From Gallionella sp. (GTDB taxonomy: Bacteria; Pseudomonadota; Gammaproteobacteria; Burkholderiales; Gallionellaceae): a DNA stretch of 47,243 bases. The DNA lies in assembly GCA_030700315.1 (NCBI GenBank), contig JAUYJO010000020.1, positions 1 to 47,243 of the forward strand, given 5' to 3'. Shown here piece by piece: positions 16,068 through 23,594 of the stretch. The notes beneath the pieces were generated by a model. That model had not been told where the DNA came from. It did not search any database and was given only the letters and a program-made list of their open reading frames with translations. Position numbers and translations under genes: made by a program. Within the stretch, counting starts at the first letter, position 1; the number at the start of each line of letters is the position of its first letter.

Positions 16068-17242
16068 GCGTCATCAACCAGGTGCTCAACCAGCTCGAAC
16101 AGCGCGGTGAGCATACTGCGCCGGAACAAACCATGGTGCGCCCGGTGCCGCACCGCCAACCCAGCTATATCTTGCCTTTGCTGGCATTGGTGCTGGCGCT
16201 GGCAGGCGGGGTTGGCGCCTGGCAATGGATGCAGATGCGCAAGGCTACGGTGGTAGCAGCGAGTGCCAGGCCGCAGCCGGTTGCGCCAGCACCCGCCGCT
16301 CCAGTTGCGGCTGAGGCGGTTGGAGTTGCCAGCGCCGTTATTGTTGTCAGTGCTGTTGATGCAGCCAGCGCCGTTAGTGTCACCAGTGCCGTAGCTGACG
16401 CTGGCTCGGGAGACGCACCGCCGGTGGAAATACTCCCGCCCGCTTCGCGCCTTAGCTTTGAGTTGGCCGCGATACCGCTGCCTTCTTCTCTCCGGCAAGC
16501 AGCAATCTTGCATGACGCGAAAAGCCCCGCAACTCCAGACGCGGGCGAAAAACTGCCGACCCATGCAGCGCCGCCTGCGCGAGCCACCAAGCCGCAGCCC
16601 ATGCAAACTCCTTCAACCAATGTATTGGCCGCATCCCGAGCATCGCCAGGCGCATCGCCGATGAAACAGGTCAGCTCCGAGCAACGCACCGATGCGGAAT
16701 TCCGCCAGGCGGTCGCGGCCATGCAGCAGGGGCATATCGCCGACGCCATCGCGGGTTATCGGGCGGTGCTGCGCCTCGATACCGGCCACGACGAGGCGCG
16801 TCAGGCATTGGTGGCCTTGCTGCTGGAAAGCAAGCAAGGCGCGGAAGCCGAACGCGTGTTGCAGGAGCGGCTGAATGCCAAGCCCGGACATACCGGGTTC
16901 GCCATGCTGCTGGCGCGCTTGCAGGTGGAACATGACGCCCTCGAACAGGCGGCGGCGACGCTGGAAAAATCCTTGCCCTATGCCGATGCGCAGGCCGACT
17001 ACCAGGCATTTTTCGCCGCCTTGCTGCAACGCCGCAACCGCCACAAGGAAGCGATTAGCCATTACCAGATCGCGCTGCAACTCGCCCCGGACAACGGCGT
17101 CTGGCTGATGGGCTACGGCATTTCCTTGCAGGCGGTGCAACGCAATGAAGATGCCAGAAATGCGTTCCGCCGCGCGCTCGAATCGAGAACGCTTACCCCG
17201 GAATTGCAGGCGTTTGTGCGGCAGAAAATCAAAGAGCTTTGA
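16064..17242 (+). CDS. mshN: MSHA biogenesis protein MshN (TPR protein)
   Basis: A 392-residue bitopic protein. The start SVINQVLNQLEQRG is typical of MshN. One membrane helix follows (ILPLLALVLALAGGVGAWQW), then an Ala/Val/Pro linker with a degenerate tandem motif (ASAV repeated at about residues 86-108). The C-terminal half contains tetratricopeptide repeats (FRQAVAAMQQGHIADAIAGY, EARQALVALLLESKQ, HYQIALQLAPDNGVWLMGYG). It is the last gene of the cluster here; mshE and mshG, which follow it in Vibrio, are replaced by a repeat and comF. Confidence 0.85.
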   Translation: MSVINQVLNQLEQRGEHTAPEQTMVRPVPHRQPSYILPLLALVLALAGGVGAWQWMQMRKATVVAASARPQPVAPAPAAPVAAEAVGVASAVIVVSAVDAASAVSVTSAVADAGSGDAPPVEILPPASRLSFELAAIPLPSSLRQAAILHDAKSPATPDAGEKLPTHAAPPARATKPQPMQTPSTNVLAASRASPGASPMKQVSSEQRTDAEFRQAVAAMQQGHIADAIAGYRAVLRLDTGHDEARQALVALLLESKQGAEAERVLQERLNAKPGHTGFAMLLARLQVEHDALEQAAATLEKSLPYADAQADYQAFFAALLQRRNRHKEAISHYQIALQLAPDNGVWLMGYGISLQAVQRNEDARNAFRRALESRTLTPELQAFVRQKIKEL

Positions 17243-17261
17243 AGCAGGAGCGAGTAAAGCT

Positions 17262-17342
17262 AAACCCCCTCCAACTCCCCCTTGTCAGGGGGAGAGCAAA
17301 GCAACTGCTCCTCCCCTGATAAGGGGAGGTTGGGAGGGGTTA
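17262..17342. repeat. RA palindrome between mshN and comF
   Basis: Two hairpin arms, AACCCCCTCC...CCTTGTCAGGGGG and its counterpart CCCCTGATAAGGGG...GGGAGGGGTT, together forming a large inverted repeat around AAAGCAA. It contains the comF stop codon (17340-17342) and separates convergent genes, so it may also act as a bidirectional terminator, although it has no T run. Confidence 0.8.
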
Positions 17343-18059
17343 GCGCTTGTGCGGCAGCGTTCGCGCCACTACCCATGCGCTGATTTCAACCGCGCCGCGT
17401 TTTTGCGCCGCCTCGGCGAGCGCGTTCAGGCTGGCTCCGGTGGTCAGCACATCGTCTACCAGCGCGACGCGCCTGCCGCTCAAATCGGCATCGCAGCAGA
17501 ACGCGTCGCGCACGTTTTTCTTGCGCTCCTTCCACGGCAAGGCCGATTGCGACGGGGTGTCGCGCACGCGGCGGCAGGCGTGCGGCAGCAGTTCGAGGCC
17601 AAGTTTGCGGGCGACTCTGGCGGCGAGCAATTGCGATTGGTTGAAGCCGCGTTTGCGCAATTTTGCCGGGTGCAGCGGCATCGGGATGACGCAATCCGGT
17701 CGGTGATTTTTATCGGTTCGATGCGCCAGTTTTTCCGCAAAGGCGCAAGCCAGAGCCAGCCGTTCGCCGTATTTCATCGCCTGGATCAGCTTGTCGAGCG
17801 GGAAGCTGTAGGCGAATACGGCAGTGGTGCGGGTGAAGAGGGGTGGATGTTGCAGGCATCGCCCGCATACGTCTCCGCCCGGAGTCGGCAGGGCGCAGCT
17901 CGGGCAAAGTGCCGCGTCGAGATAGGGCATGGCGCGGTCGCAGGGCGCACACCATAGCCCGTCATGGCTCATGCTGCCGCACAGCACGCAGGGCTGAGCG
18001 GGCAGGATATGCTTAATTCCTGCGCTGATGTTCAGAATAACATTGTGTAAAATTGACAA
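17340..18059 (-). CDS. comF: ComF family phosphoribosyltransferase-like protein
   Basis: A 239-residue ComF protein. The N-terminal part has two Cys pairs of a zinc-ribbon type (CVLCGS, WCAPC, CPSC, CGRC), followed by the phosphoribosyltransferase domain with VIPMPLHPAKLRKRGFNQS and the PRPP loop VALVDDVLTTGAS. ComF is needed for DNA uptake in naturally competent bacteria; the exact reaction is unsettled. I choose TTG at 18059 because AAAGGG lies 7 nt upstream. It is transcribed away from bioB. Confidence 0.9.
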   Translation of the reverse strand: MSILHNVILNISAGIKHILPAQPCVLCGSMSHDGLWCAPCDRAMPYLDAALCPSCALPTPGGDVCGRCLQHPPLFTRTTAVFAYSFPLDKLIQAMKYGERLALACAFAEKLAHRTDKNHRPDCVIPMPLHPAKLRKRGFNQSQLLAARVARKLGLELLPHACRRVRDTPSQSALPWKERKKNVRDAFCCDADLSGRRVALVDDVLTTGASLNALAEAAQKRGAVEISAWVVARTLPHKR

Positions 18060-18112
18060 ACTATCGCCCTTTCAAGGATGATGCGCCTCGCTCAAGAATG
18101 AATATGTTCTTG

Positions 18113-18178
18113 TGTAGGAACCCGATTCATCGGGCGATTGTGGTTACAAACTATCGCGCAATAAATTGCGCTCCTACA
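18113..18178. repeat. RD-like paired hairpins upstream of bioB
   Basis: TGTAGGAACCCGATTCATCGG and, on the other strand, TGTAGGAGCGCAATTTATTG share layout and outer ends, while their inner hairpins differ but each is self-complementary. Together they form one inverted repeat in the comF-bioB gap. Confidence 0.7.
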
Positions 18179-18240
18179 GCAGCAGCGCCTCAACTTTAAC
18201 GGATTATCCCGAATAAATCACCTCAACGAAACACGCCAAC

Positions 18241-19230
18241 ATGAACACATTAGAGATTACCTGTAGCGCAGCACCAACCGCCCGCCCATCGCGCTGGAGC
18301 GTGCCCGACATAGAAGCACTGTTCAAACTGCCGTTCGCCGATTTGCTATACCGCGCGCAGCAAATCCACCGCGAGCATTTTGACCCGAATGCGGTGCAGC
18401 TTTCCACCCTGCTGTCGATCAAAACCGGCGGCTGCACCGAGGACTGTGGCTATTGCCCGCAATCGGCATTCAATTCCGCCGGTGTGGAAGAGCGCAAGAT
18501 GCTGGCGGTGAGCGCCGTGGTGGAAGCCGCGCGCGCCGCGCAGCAGAAAGGTGCCGGGCGTTTCTGCATGGGCGCGGCGTGGCGCGAGCCGAGCGAAGAA
18601 GACATGGAGAGCGTGGTGGAAATGGTCAAGGCGGTGCGCGACCTCGGCATGGAAACCTGCGCCACGCTGGGCATGCTCAATGACGAGCAGACCGAGCAAC
18701 TGCGCGCCGCCGGGCTGGATTACTACAACCACAACCTGGACACCGCGCCGGAGTTCTATGGCAACATCATCAGCACGCGCGATTATCAGGATCGGCTGGA
18801 TACGCTGGAGCGGGTGCGCCGTGCGGGGATGAGCATATGCAGCGGCGGTATCGTCGGCATGGGCGAAAACCTCACGCAGCGCGCCGGGCTGATCGCGCAA
18901 CTGGCCAACATGAACCCTTATCCGGAGAGCGTACCGATCAATAACCTGGTCAGGGTCGAAGGCACGCCGCTGGCCAATACTGAAGAGCTTGACCCACTGG
19001 ACTTCGTGCGCACCGTCGCGGTTGCGCGCATCACCATGCCGGCGGCGCGCGTGCGCCTTTCCGCCGGGCGGCAGCAGATGTCCGACGCGGTGCAGGCCTT
19101 GTGTTTTCTTGCCGGCGCCAACTCGATTTTTTATGGCGAGCAATTGCTTACGACTGGCAACCCGGATGTGGAGAAGGATAGGGCGTTGCTCGACAAGCTG
19201 GGGATGTATCCGCTGGCGGAATCTCATTGA
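18241..19230 (+). CDS. bioB: Biotin synthase BioB
   Basis: A 329-residue radical SAM enzyme that inserts sulfur into dethiobiotin, the last step of biotin synthesis. The [4Fe-4S] motif CTEDCGYC places Cys at 65, 69 and 72. Further family signatures are [32 protein letters not shown] and the C-terminal SAGRQQM with the conserved Arg. The start ATG 18241 follows a short leader; no clear ribosome site is visible. First gene of the biotin operon bioB-(DUF559)-bioF-bioH-bioC-bioD. Confidence 0.97.
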   Translation: MNTLEITCSAAPTARPSRWSVPDIEALFKLPFADLLYRAQQIHREHFDPNAVQLSTLLSIKTGGCTEDCGYCPQSAFNSAGVEERKMLAVSAVVEAARAAQQKGAGRFCMGAAWREPSEEDMESVVEMVKAVRDLGMETCATLGMLNDEQTEQLRAAGLDYYNHNLDTAPEFYGNIISTRDYQDRLDTLERVRRAGMSICSGGIVGMGENLTQRAGLIAQLANMNPYPESVPINNLVRVEGTPLANTEELDPLDFVRTVAVARITMPAARVRLSAGRQQMSDAVQALCFLAGANSIFYGEQLLTTGNPDVEKDRALLDKLGMYPLAESH

Positions 19231-19264
19231 TTCTGGCTTGCAAGTGGCTGCCACGCAAAACCTT

Positions 19265-19299
19265 AACCCCCCTCAGTCCCCCCTTGCCAGGGGGGAAGC
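19265..19299. repeat. RA palindrome, left arm, before the DUF559 gene
   Basis: AACCCCCCTCAGTCCCCCC-TTGCCA-GGGGGG. It is matched in reverse orientation by 19421-19455 inside the DUF559 reading frame; about 120 bp of unassigned sequence separate them. Confidence 0.75.
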
Positions 19300-19408
19300 T
19301 GGCTCAGACTACAGCAAAGATAGCTCCGACTCCAGCAATAAGGCGAAGCAACCGGAGTCATCGTTAAAACTTGCCACAGGCACGAACACTTCCCCTTTCG
19401 TCAGAAAA

Positions 19409-19807
19409 ATGGCTCCAATTGCTCCTCCCCTGACAAGGGGAGGCAGGGAGGGGTTTGCTTTTCTGCCTTACGACAAAAAACTCACCGCTCTTGCAAGAGA
19501 AAACCGCAAAAATCCGACCGCTGCAGAACAAAAAATGTGGCATGAGATATTGAGCCGCCACCAATTTTCCGCCTATAAGTTTCTGCGCCAGAAACTTATC
19601 CAACATTTCATCGTCGATTTTTATTGCGCGAAACTGGGTTGGGTGATTGAAATCGACGGCGACAGTCATGCCGAGCAACGAGGATACGATGAAAATCGTA
19701 CTGTTTTGCTGCAACGCCATGGATTGACCATGATCCGATATGACAATCGCGATGTGCTGAACAATATCGCTGGCGTTTACGATGATTTAGCGGGGCGGCT
19801 GGGCTGA
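19409..19807 (+). CDS. DUF559 (Vsr-like nuclease fold) protein with repeat-encoded N terminus
   Basis: A 132-residue protein of the DUF559 family, distantly related to very-short-patch repair endonucleases: ARENRKNPTAAEQKMWHEIL, FLRQKLIQHFIVDFYC with a candidate catalytic Asp, WVIEIDGDSH (E-x-D) and RHGLTMIRYDNRDVL. The first ~16 residues from ATG 19409 (APIAPPLTRGGREGF) are encoded by the right arm of an RA palindrome (19421-19455). The TGATG overlap with bioF couples the two. It has no known role in biotin synthesis and interrupts bioB and bioF. I recall DUF559 genes being frequently preceded by such C-rich repeats in other genomes; not checked here. Confidence 0.8.
   Translation: MAPIAPPLTRGGREGFAFLPYDKKLTALARENRKNPTAAEQKMWHEILSRHQFSAYKFLRQKLIQHFIVDFYCAKLGWVIEIDGDSHAEQRGYDENRTVLLQRHGLTMIRYDNRDVLNNIAGVYDDLAGRLG
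19421..19455. repeat. RA palindrome, right arm, inside the DUF559 gene
   Basis: GCTCCTCCCCTGACAAGGGG followed by AGGCAGGGAGGGGTT, the inverted partner of 19265-19299. Confidence 0.75.
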
Positions 19808-21066
19808 TGCTTTCCGAGCTGCAAAATGAATTGAACGAGCGCGCCGCGCAAGGCCTGTTGCGCCAGCGGCGCACGCTCGACAGCCCGCAGTCGCCGCACA
19901 TCGTTGTAGATGGCAAATCCTACCTGTCGTTCTGCAGCAACGATTACCTCGGCTTAGCCAACCACCCGCAGCTCGTCATCGCCTTGCAGCAGGGCGCGCA
20001 GCAATGGGGTGTCGGCGCGGGCGCGGCGCATCTGGTGAGCGGGCATTTCGAACCGCATCACCGGCTCGAACAGGAACTTGCGGCATTTGTTCGCAAGCCC
20101 GCCGCGCTGCTGTTTTCCACCGGCTATATGGCGAACCTTGGCGCAGTGCAGGCGCTGGTCGGCAAGGGCGACACGGTGTTTGCCGACAAGCTCAACCACG
20201 CTTCATTGAACGATGCGATGCTGCTGTCACGCGCCGAGATGAAACGCTATCGCCATAACGACATCGCGCAACTGGCGGCACTGCTCGAACAAACCACAAG
20301 CCGACGCAAACTCATCATCACCGACGCGGTGTTCAGCATGGACGGCGATCTCGCGCCGCTGCCGGAACTGCTGGCGCTGTGCGAGCAATACGATGCGTGG
20401 TTGCTGGTTGATGATGCGCACGGTTTCGGCGTGCTGGGCGAACAGGGGCGCGGCTCGCTGTTCAACTTCAAATCCTCCCCGCCCCCCCTTTTGCAAAGGG
20501 GGGGGCATGTCGATGCGCATGTTGAGAACCCCCCTTTGCAAAAGCATGTCCTGAGCTTGTCGAAGTGGGGCAGGGGGGATTTACACTCGCCGCGCATCAT
20601 TTACATGGCGACGCTGGGCAAGGCGGCCGGGGTGTTCGGCGCGTTTGTCGCGGCGGAGCAGGTGGTGATTGATACCCTCGTCAACCAGGCGCGCAGCTAT
20701 GTCTACACCACGGCCGCGCCGCCCGCATTGGCCTGTGCGGTATCGGCGAGCCTGCAACTCATCGAACAAGGCGATGCATTGCGCGAGCATCTGCGCGGAC
20801 TGATTGCACAACTGCACAACGGGCTGGCAGGTTTGCCCTGGGAACTGATGCCGTCGGATACCGCGATCCAGCCGTTGCTGGTCGGCGACAACCAGGCGGC
20901 GCTGGCATTGAGCGAGGGGCTGCGCGAGCGCGGCATCTGGGTCGCGGCGATCCGTCCGCCCACCGTGCCGCCGGGCACGGCACGCCTGCGCATTACCCTG
21001 TCTGCCGCGCACAGTGAAAACGATGTCGAGCAATTGATTGGAGCCTTGCATGAGCTTGCACAGTAA
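19807..21066 (+). CDS. bioF: 8-amino-7-oxononanoate synthase BioF with an in-frame repeat insertion
   Basis: This PLP enzyme condenses pimeloyl-ACP (or -CoA) with alanine to give 8-amino-7-oxononanoate. Visible family features are CSNDYLGLA (44-50 region), SGH (78-80), TDAVFSMDGD, VDDAHGFGVLG (201-211) and the PLP lysine in TLGKAAG (Lys272). At 419 residues it is about 35 longer than usual. Residues about 221-261 (SSPPPLLQRGGHVDAHVE onward) come from an RA-type palindrome at 20470-20583, inserted in frame between GSLFNF and SPRIIYMATLGK. The insert lies just before the active-site lysine strand, so it may be looped out or may impair the enzyme. Coupled to the DUF559 gene by TGATG. Confidence 0.95.
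   Translation: MLSELQNELNERAAQGLLRQRRTLDSPQSPHIVVDGKSYLSFCSNDYLGLANHPQLVIALQQGAQQWGVGAGAAHLVSGHFEPHHRLEQELAAFVRKPAALLFSTGYMANLGAVQALVGKGDTVFADKLNHASLNDAMLLSRAEMKRYRHNDIAQLAALLEQTTSRRKLIITDAVFSMDGDLAPLPELLALCEQYDAWLLVDDAHGFGVLGEQGRGSLFNFKSSPPPLLQRGGHVDAHVENPPLQKHVLSLSKWGRGDLHSPRIIYMATLGKAAGVFGAFVAAEQVVIDTLVNQARSYVYTTAAPPALACAVSASLQLIEQGDALREHLRGLIAQLHNGLAGLPWELMPSDTAIQPLLVGDNQAALALSEGLRERGIWVAAIRPPTVPPGTARLRITLSAAHSENDVEQLIGALHELAQ
20470..20583. repeat. RA-type palindrome inside bioF
   Basis: The left end AAATCCTCCCCGCCCCCCC and the right end GGGGCAGGGGGGATTTA are complementary. Inside are two TTGCAAA hairpins (CCCCTTTTGCAAAGGGG and CCCCTTTGCAAAAGC) and CATGTCCTGAGCTTGTCGAA, a sequence that recurs in many bacterial genomes as its own repeat. 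The reading frame is open throughout. Confidence 0.85.
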
Positions 21067-21149
21067 CAAAAAATTCGCGCAGCGATTCGTTTGCTCGGCT
21101 TCGCCCCCCTCGCTTCGCTCTCCCCGCAAGCGGGAGAGGGTTGGGGAGA
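21067..21149. repeat. Composite repeat, first part (bioF-bioH gap)
   Basis: TTCGCGCAGCGATTCGTTTG, then a hairpin CTCCCCGCAAGCGGGAG and GGTTGGGGAGA. The same order of blocks occurs on the minus strand between serS and the potassium channel gene (33760-33889). RB copy b follows directly. Confidence 0.7.
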
Positions 21150-21210
21150 TAACCAGCCACTTGGTTGCCGTTCTTTGGCAACCTAGTGGAATGGCTAGTA
21201 GTTCCATCAG
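21150..21210 (-). repeat. RB element, copy b
   Basis: 61 bp, minus orientation. Stem 3 is GGTTGCC/GGCAACC and stem 2 is CCACT/AGTGG, both compensatory changes relative to copy a. It lies between the purine-rich hairpin block and the RF repeat. Confidence 0.85.
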
Positions 21211-21216
21211 GGAAAT

Positions 21217-21263
21217 GTGCATGGCGGGATTTTCTACGAATGATGGAATTGGTTGCCATGCAC
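21217..21263. repeat. RF hairpin at the bioH start
   Basis: GTGCATGGC at 21217 pairs with GCCATGCAC ending 21263. The interior TTTTCTACGAATGATGG resembles the interior of the copy at 33713-33759. The bioH start codon ATG 21258 is part of the right arm. Confidence 0.7.
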
Positions 21264-22052
21264 GTTGACAGTTACGGCAGCGGTGCGCCGCTGCTGCTGA
21301 TCCACGGCTGGGGCATGCACGGTGGCATGTGGGGCGGCGTCGCGGAGCGAATGGCGGAATATTTCAGCGTGCTCGCGGTGGATCTGCCGGGACATGGGTT
21401 TAGTGTAGGTCGGGATTTATCCCGACACAGCGGCGATGTCGGGATAAATCCCGACCTACTTATGGATAACATCGTCGACCAACTATCGGAACAATTCAGC
21501 GGGCCGCTTAGCGTATGCGGCTGGTCGCTGGGCGGGCAGGTCGCGTTGCGCTGGGCGTTGCGCTATCCGCAGCAAATAAACCGTCTGGTGCTGGTGGCGA
21601 GCACGCCGTGCTTCGTGCGCCGACCGGGCTGGGATTGTGCGATGGCGGCGGAGACGCTGGCGGAATTTGCCGCCGCGCTGCAACAGGATTACGCGCAAAC
21701 TTTGCGGCGCTTCCTCGCCCTGCAAGTGCGCGGCAGCGAGCGGGAGCGCGAGTTGCTGGCATCGTTGCGCGGCGCGCTGATGAACCGTGGCGAACCGGAT
21801 CTGGGCGCATTGCAAGCAGGGCTGGAAATCCTCCGCGATTGCGATTTGCGTGGCGAATTGCCGGGCATCACACAACCCGCACTGGTGGTTTGCGGCGAAC
21901 GTGATACGCTCACGCCGCCGCAGGCATCGCATTACCTGGCGGGGCAACTGCTGGCTGCGCGGCTGGTGGAGATCAAGGGTGCGGCGCATGCGCCGTTCCT
22001 GTCGCACCTTGATGAATTTATGAAACACCTGGTGAGCTTCCTGCATGAATGA
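21258..22052 (+). CDS. bioH: Pimeloyl-ACP methyl ester esterase BioH with an in-frame palindrome
   Basis: An alpha/beta hydrolase of 264 residues that frees pimeloyl-ACP from its methyl ester after BioC-dependent synthesis. It has LLLIHGWGMHG (oxyanion region), nucleophile Ser90 in GWSLGG, Asp in CGERDTLTP and His in GAAHAPFLSH; TPCFVRRPGW is also typical. Residues about 50-68, after VDLPGHGFS, are encoded by a perfect palindrome (21405-21459) replacing the usual short loop. I choose ATG 21258; ATG 21240 and 21243 are in-frame alternatives in the same RF repeat, and none has a good ribosome site. It overlaps bioC by 8 nt. Confidence 0.9.
   Translation: MHVDSYGSGAPLLLIHGWGMHGGMWGGVAERMAEYFSVLAVDLPGHGFSVGRDLSRHSGDVGINPDLLMDNIVDQLSEQFSGPLSVCGWSLGGQVALRWALRYPQQINRLVLVASTPCFVRRPGWDCAMAAETLAEFAAALQQDYAQTLRRFLALQVRGSERERELLASLRGALMNRGEPDLGALQAGLEILRDCDLRGELPGITQPALVVCGERDTLTPPQASHYLAGQLLAARLVEIKGAAHAPFLSHLDEFMKHLVSFLHE
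21405..21459. repeat. RD perfect palindrome inside bioH
   Basis: The 23-bp arm 21405-21427 (GTAGGTCGGGATTTATCC...) is an exact reverse complement of 21437-21459, with a 9-bp spacer. Each arm is itself a hairpin (GTCGGGAT/ATCCCGAC). Same family as 144-187. It encodes VGRDLSRHSGDVGINPDL in frame. Confidence 0.9.
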
Positions 22053-22917
22053 TTTTTTGATCGATAAACGCCGGATGCGCCGCGCCTTTACCCGTGCGGC
22101 GGCAGATTACGATGCGGCGGCGGTATTGCAGCGCGAGGTATGCGCGCGCATGCTGGAGCGGCTGGAGTACATCAAGCTGCAACCGAGGCGCATCCTCGAT
22201 GCGGGCAGCGGCACCGGCTGGGGATCACGACAGTTGGCGGAAAAATATCCGGCGGCGCAGATCGTTGCGCTGGATATTGCCCTCGGCATGTTGCAAGCCG
22301 CGCGCAGCCGTTCCGGCTGGTGGCGCAAACTGTTCAGCGGCGCGCAACCGGTGCAGGTATGCGGCGACATCGAAGCCCTGCCATTGGCGGCCAACAGTGT
22401 CGAGATGGTGTGGTCGAATCTGGCGGTGCAGTGGTGCAACGACCTGCCGGCGGCTTTCGTCGGGTTGCACCGCGTGCTGAAGGCCGACGGGCTGCTGATG
22501 TTCAGCACTTTCGGGCCGGATACGCTGAAGGAATTAAGGCTGGCTTTCGGCGGCGTGGACAGCCACAATCACCTGAACCGCTTTGCCGACATGCACGATA
22601 TCGGCGACATGCTCATACATGCCGGCTTTGCCGAGCCGGTGATGGATATGGAATACCTGACGCTGACTTATGACGATGTGCGCGGTTTGTTGTATGACCT
22701 GAAGCGCATCGGCGCGCACAACGCCACGGCGGGGCGCGGGCAAGGCCTGATGGGAAAAAATGCCTGGGCGCGTCTGGTGGAGAATTACGAGCGGCTGCGC
22801 AGCAATGGCAAACTGCCCGCCACCTACGAGGTGGTGTACGGCCACGCCTGGAAGCCGCAGCCGCGCACGGCGCAGGATGGCGCGGCAATCATCCATACTT
22901 CATTCAAAATGAAATGA
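22045..22917 (+). CDS. bioC: Malonyl-ACP O-methyltransferase BioC
   Basis: A 290-residue SAM-dependent methyltransferase that caps malonyl-ACP so it can be elongated to pimeloyl-ACP. The start FLIDKRRMRRAFTRAAADYD is the BioC signature; SAM motif I is ILDAGSGTGWG (50-60), with motif IV-like WSNLAVQWCNDL. It lies between bioH (8-nt overlap) and bioD (4-nt overlap), which fits the BioC-BioH route of pimelate supply. Confidence 0.95.
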   Translation: MNDFLIDKRRMRRAFTRAAADYDAAAVLQREVCARMLERLEYIKLQPRRILDAGSGTGWGSRQLAEKYPAAQIVALDIALGMLQAARSRSGWWRKLFSGAQPVQVCGDIEALPLAANSVEMVWSNLAVQWCNDLPAAFVGLHRVLKADGLLMFSTFGPDTLKELRLAFGGVDSHNHLNRFADMHDIGDMLIHAGFAEPVMDMEYLTLTYDDVRGLLYDLKRIGAHNATAGRGQGLMGKNAWARLVENYERLRSNGKLPATYEVVYGHAWKPQPRTAQDGAAIIHTSFKMK

Positions 22918-23594
22918 GCTACTTCATCACCGGCACCGACACGGGCGTGGGCAAGACGCTGGTCAGTTGCGCGCTGCTGCACGGCTTTGCCGCGCTGGGC
23001 AAGAGCGTGGTCGGCATGAAGCCGGTGGCGGCGGGTTGCGATGGGCGTGATCAAAACGAAGATGTCGGGCAATTGCGCGCCGCCAGCAACATACTGGCCA
23101 GCGGCGGGCAGATCAACCCGTATTGTTTCGCGCAGGCCGTTGCGCCGCACCTGGCCGCGCGGTTCACCGGCATCCGCATCAATTTCGCGCGCATCGAGGA
23201 ATCATTCTCGGAATTGAACGCGCAAGCCGACGTGGTGATCGTGGAAGGTGCGGGCGGTTTTCGCGTGCCGTTGAACGACGAGCAGGATAGCGCGGATCTG
23301 GCGGTGCAGTTGGGGTTGCCCATTATTCTGGTGGTGGGAATGCGGCTGGGCTGTTTGAATCACGCGCTGCTCACGGTCGAGGCGATTGTCGCGCGCGGTT
23401 TGACGTTGGCTGGCTGGGTGGCGAATGTGCCGGAGGCGGGCATGGCGATGCTGGATGAAAACATCGCCGCGTTGCGGCAACGCATCCATGCGCCGTTGCT
23501 GGGGATCGTGCCGTATCTGGAGCAACCGGATGCGCGCGCGGTCGCATCTTTTCTGAATCTGGCATCGCTAGGGCAGATAGACTTGCATGACTGA
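22914..23594 (+). CDS. bioD: Dethiobiotin synthetase BioD
   Basis: A 226-residue ATP-dependent carboxylase that closes the ureido ring to form dethiobiotin. The P-loop is GTDTGVGKT at residues 7-15; VGMKPVAAGCDG, VIVEGAGGFRVPL and GWVANV are further BioD motifs. It starts in an ATGA overlap with bioC and overlaps the next gene by 8 nt. bioA is not in the window. Confidence 0.96.
   Translation: MSYFITGTDTGVGKTLVSCALLHGFAALGKSVVGMKPVAAGCDGRDQNEDVGQLRAASNILASGGQINPYCFAQAVAPHLAARFTGIRINFARIEESFSELNAQADVVIVEGAGGFRVPLNDEQDSADLAVQLGLPIILVVGMRLGCLNHALLTVEAIVARGLTLAGWVANVPEAGMAMLDENIAALRQRIHAPLLGIVPYLEQPDARAVASFLNLASLGQIDLHD

Noticed and set aside
18113..18160. A BirA-like half site (GGTTACAA) upstream of bioB
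   Set aside because: The partner half is not at the expected spacing, and the match lies inside a repeat found for other reasons.
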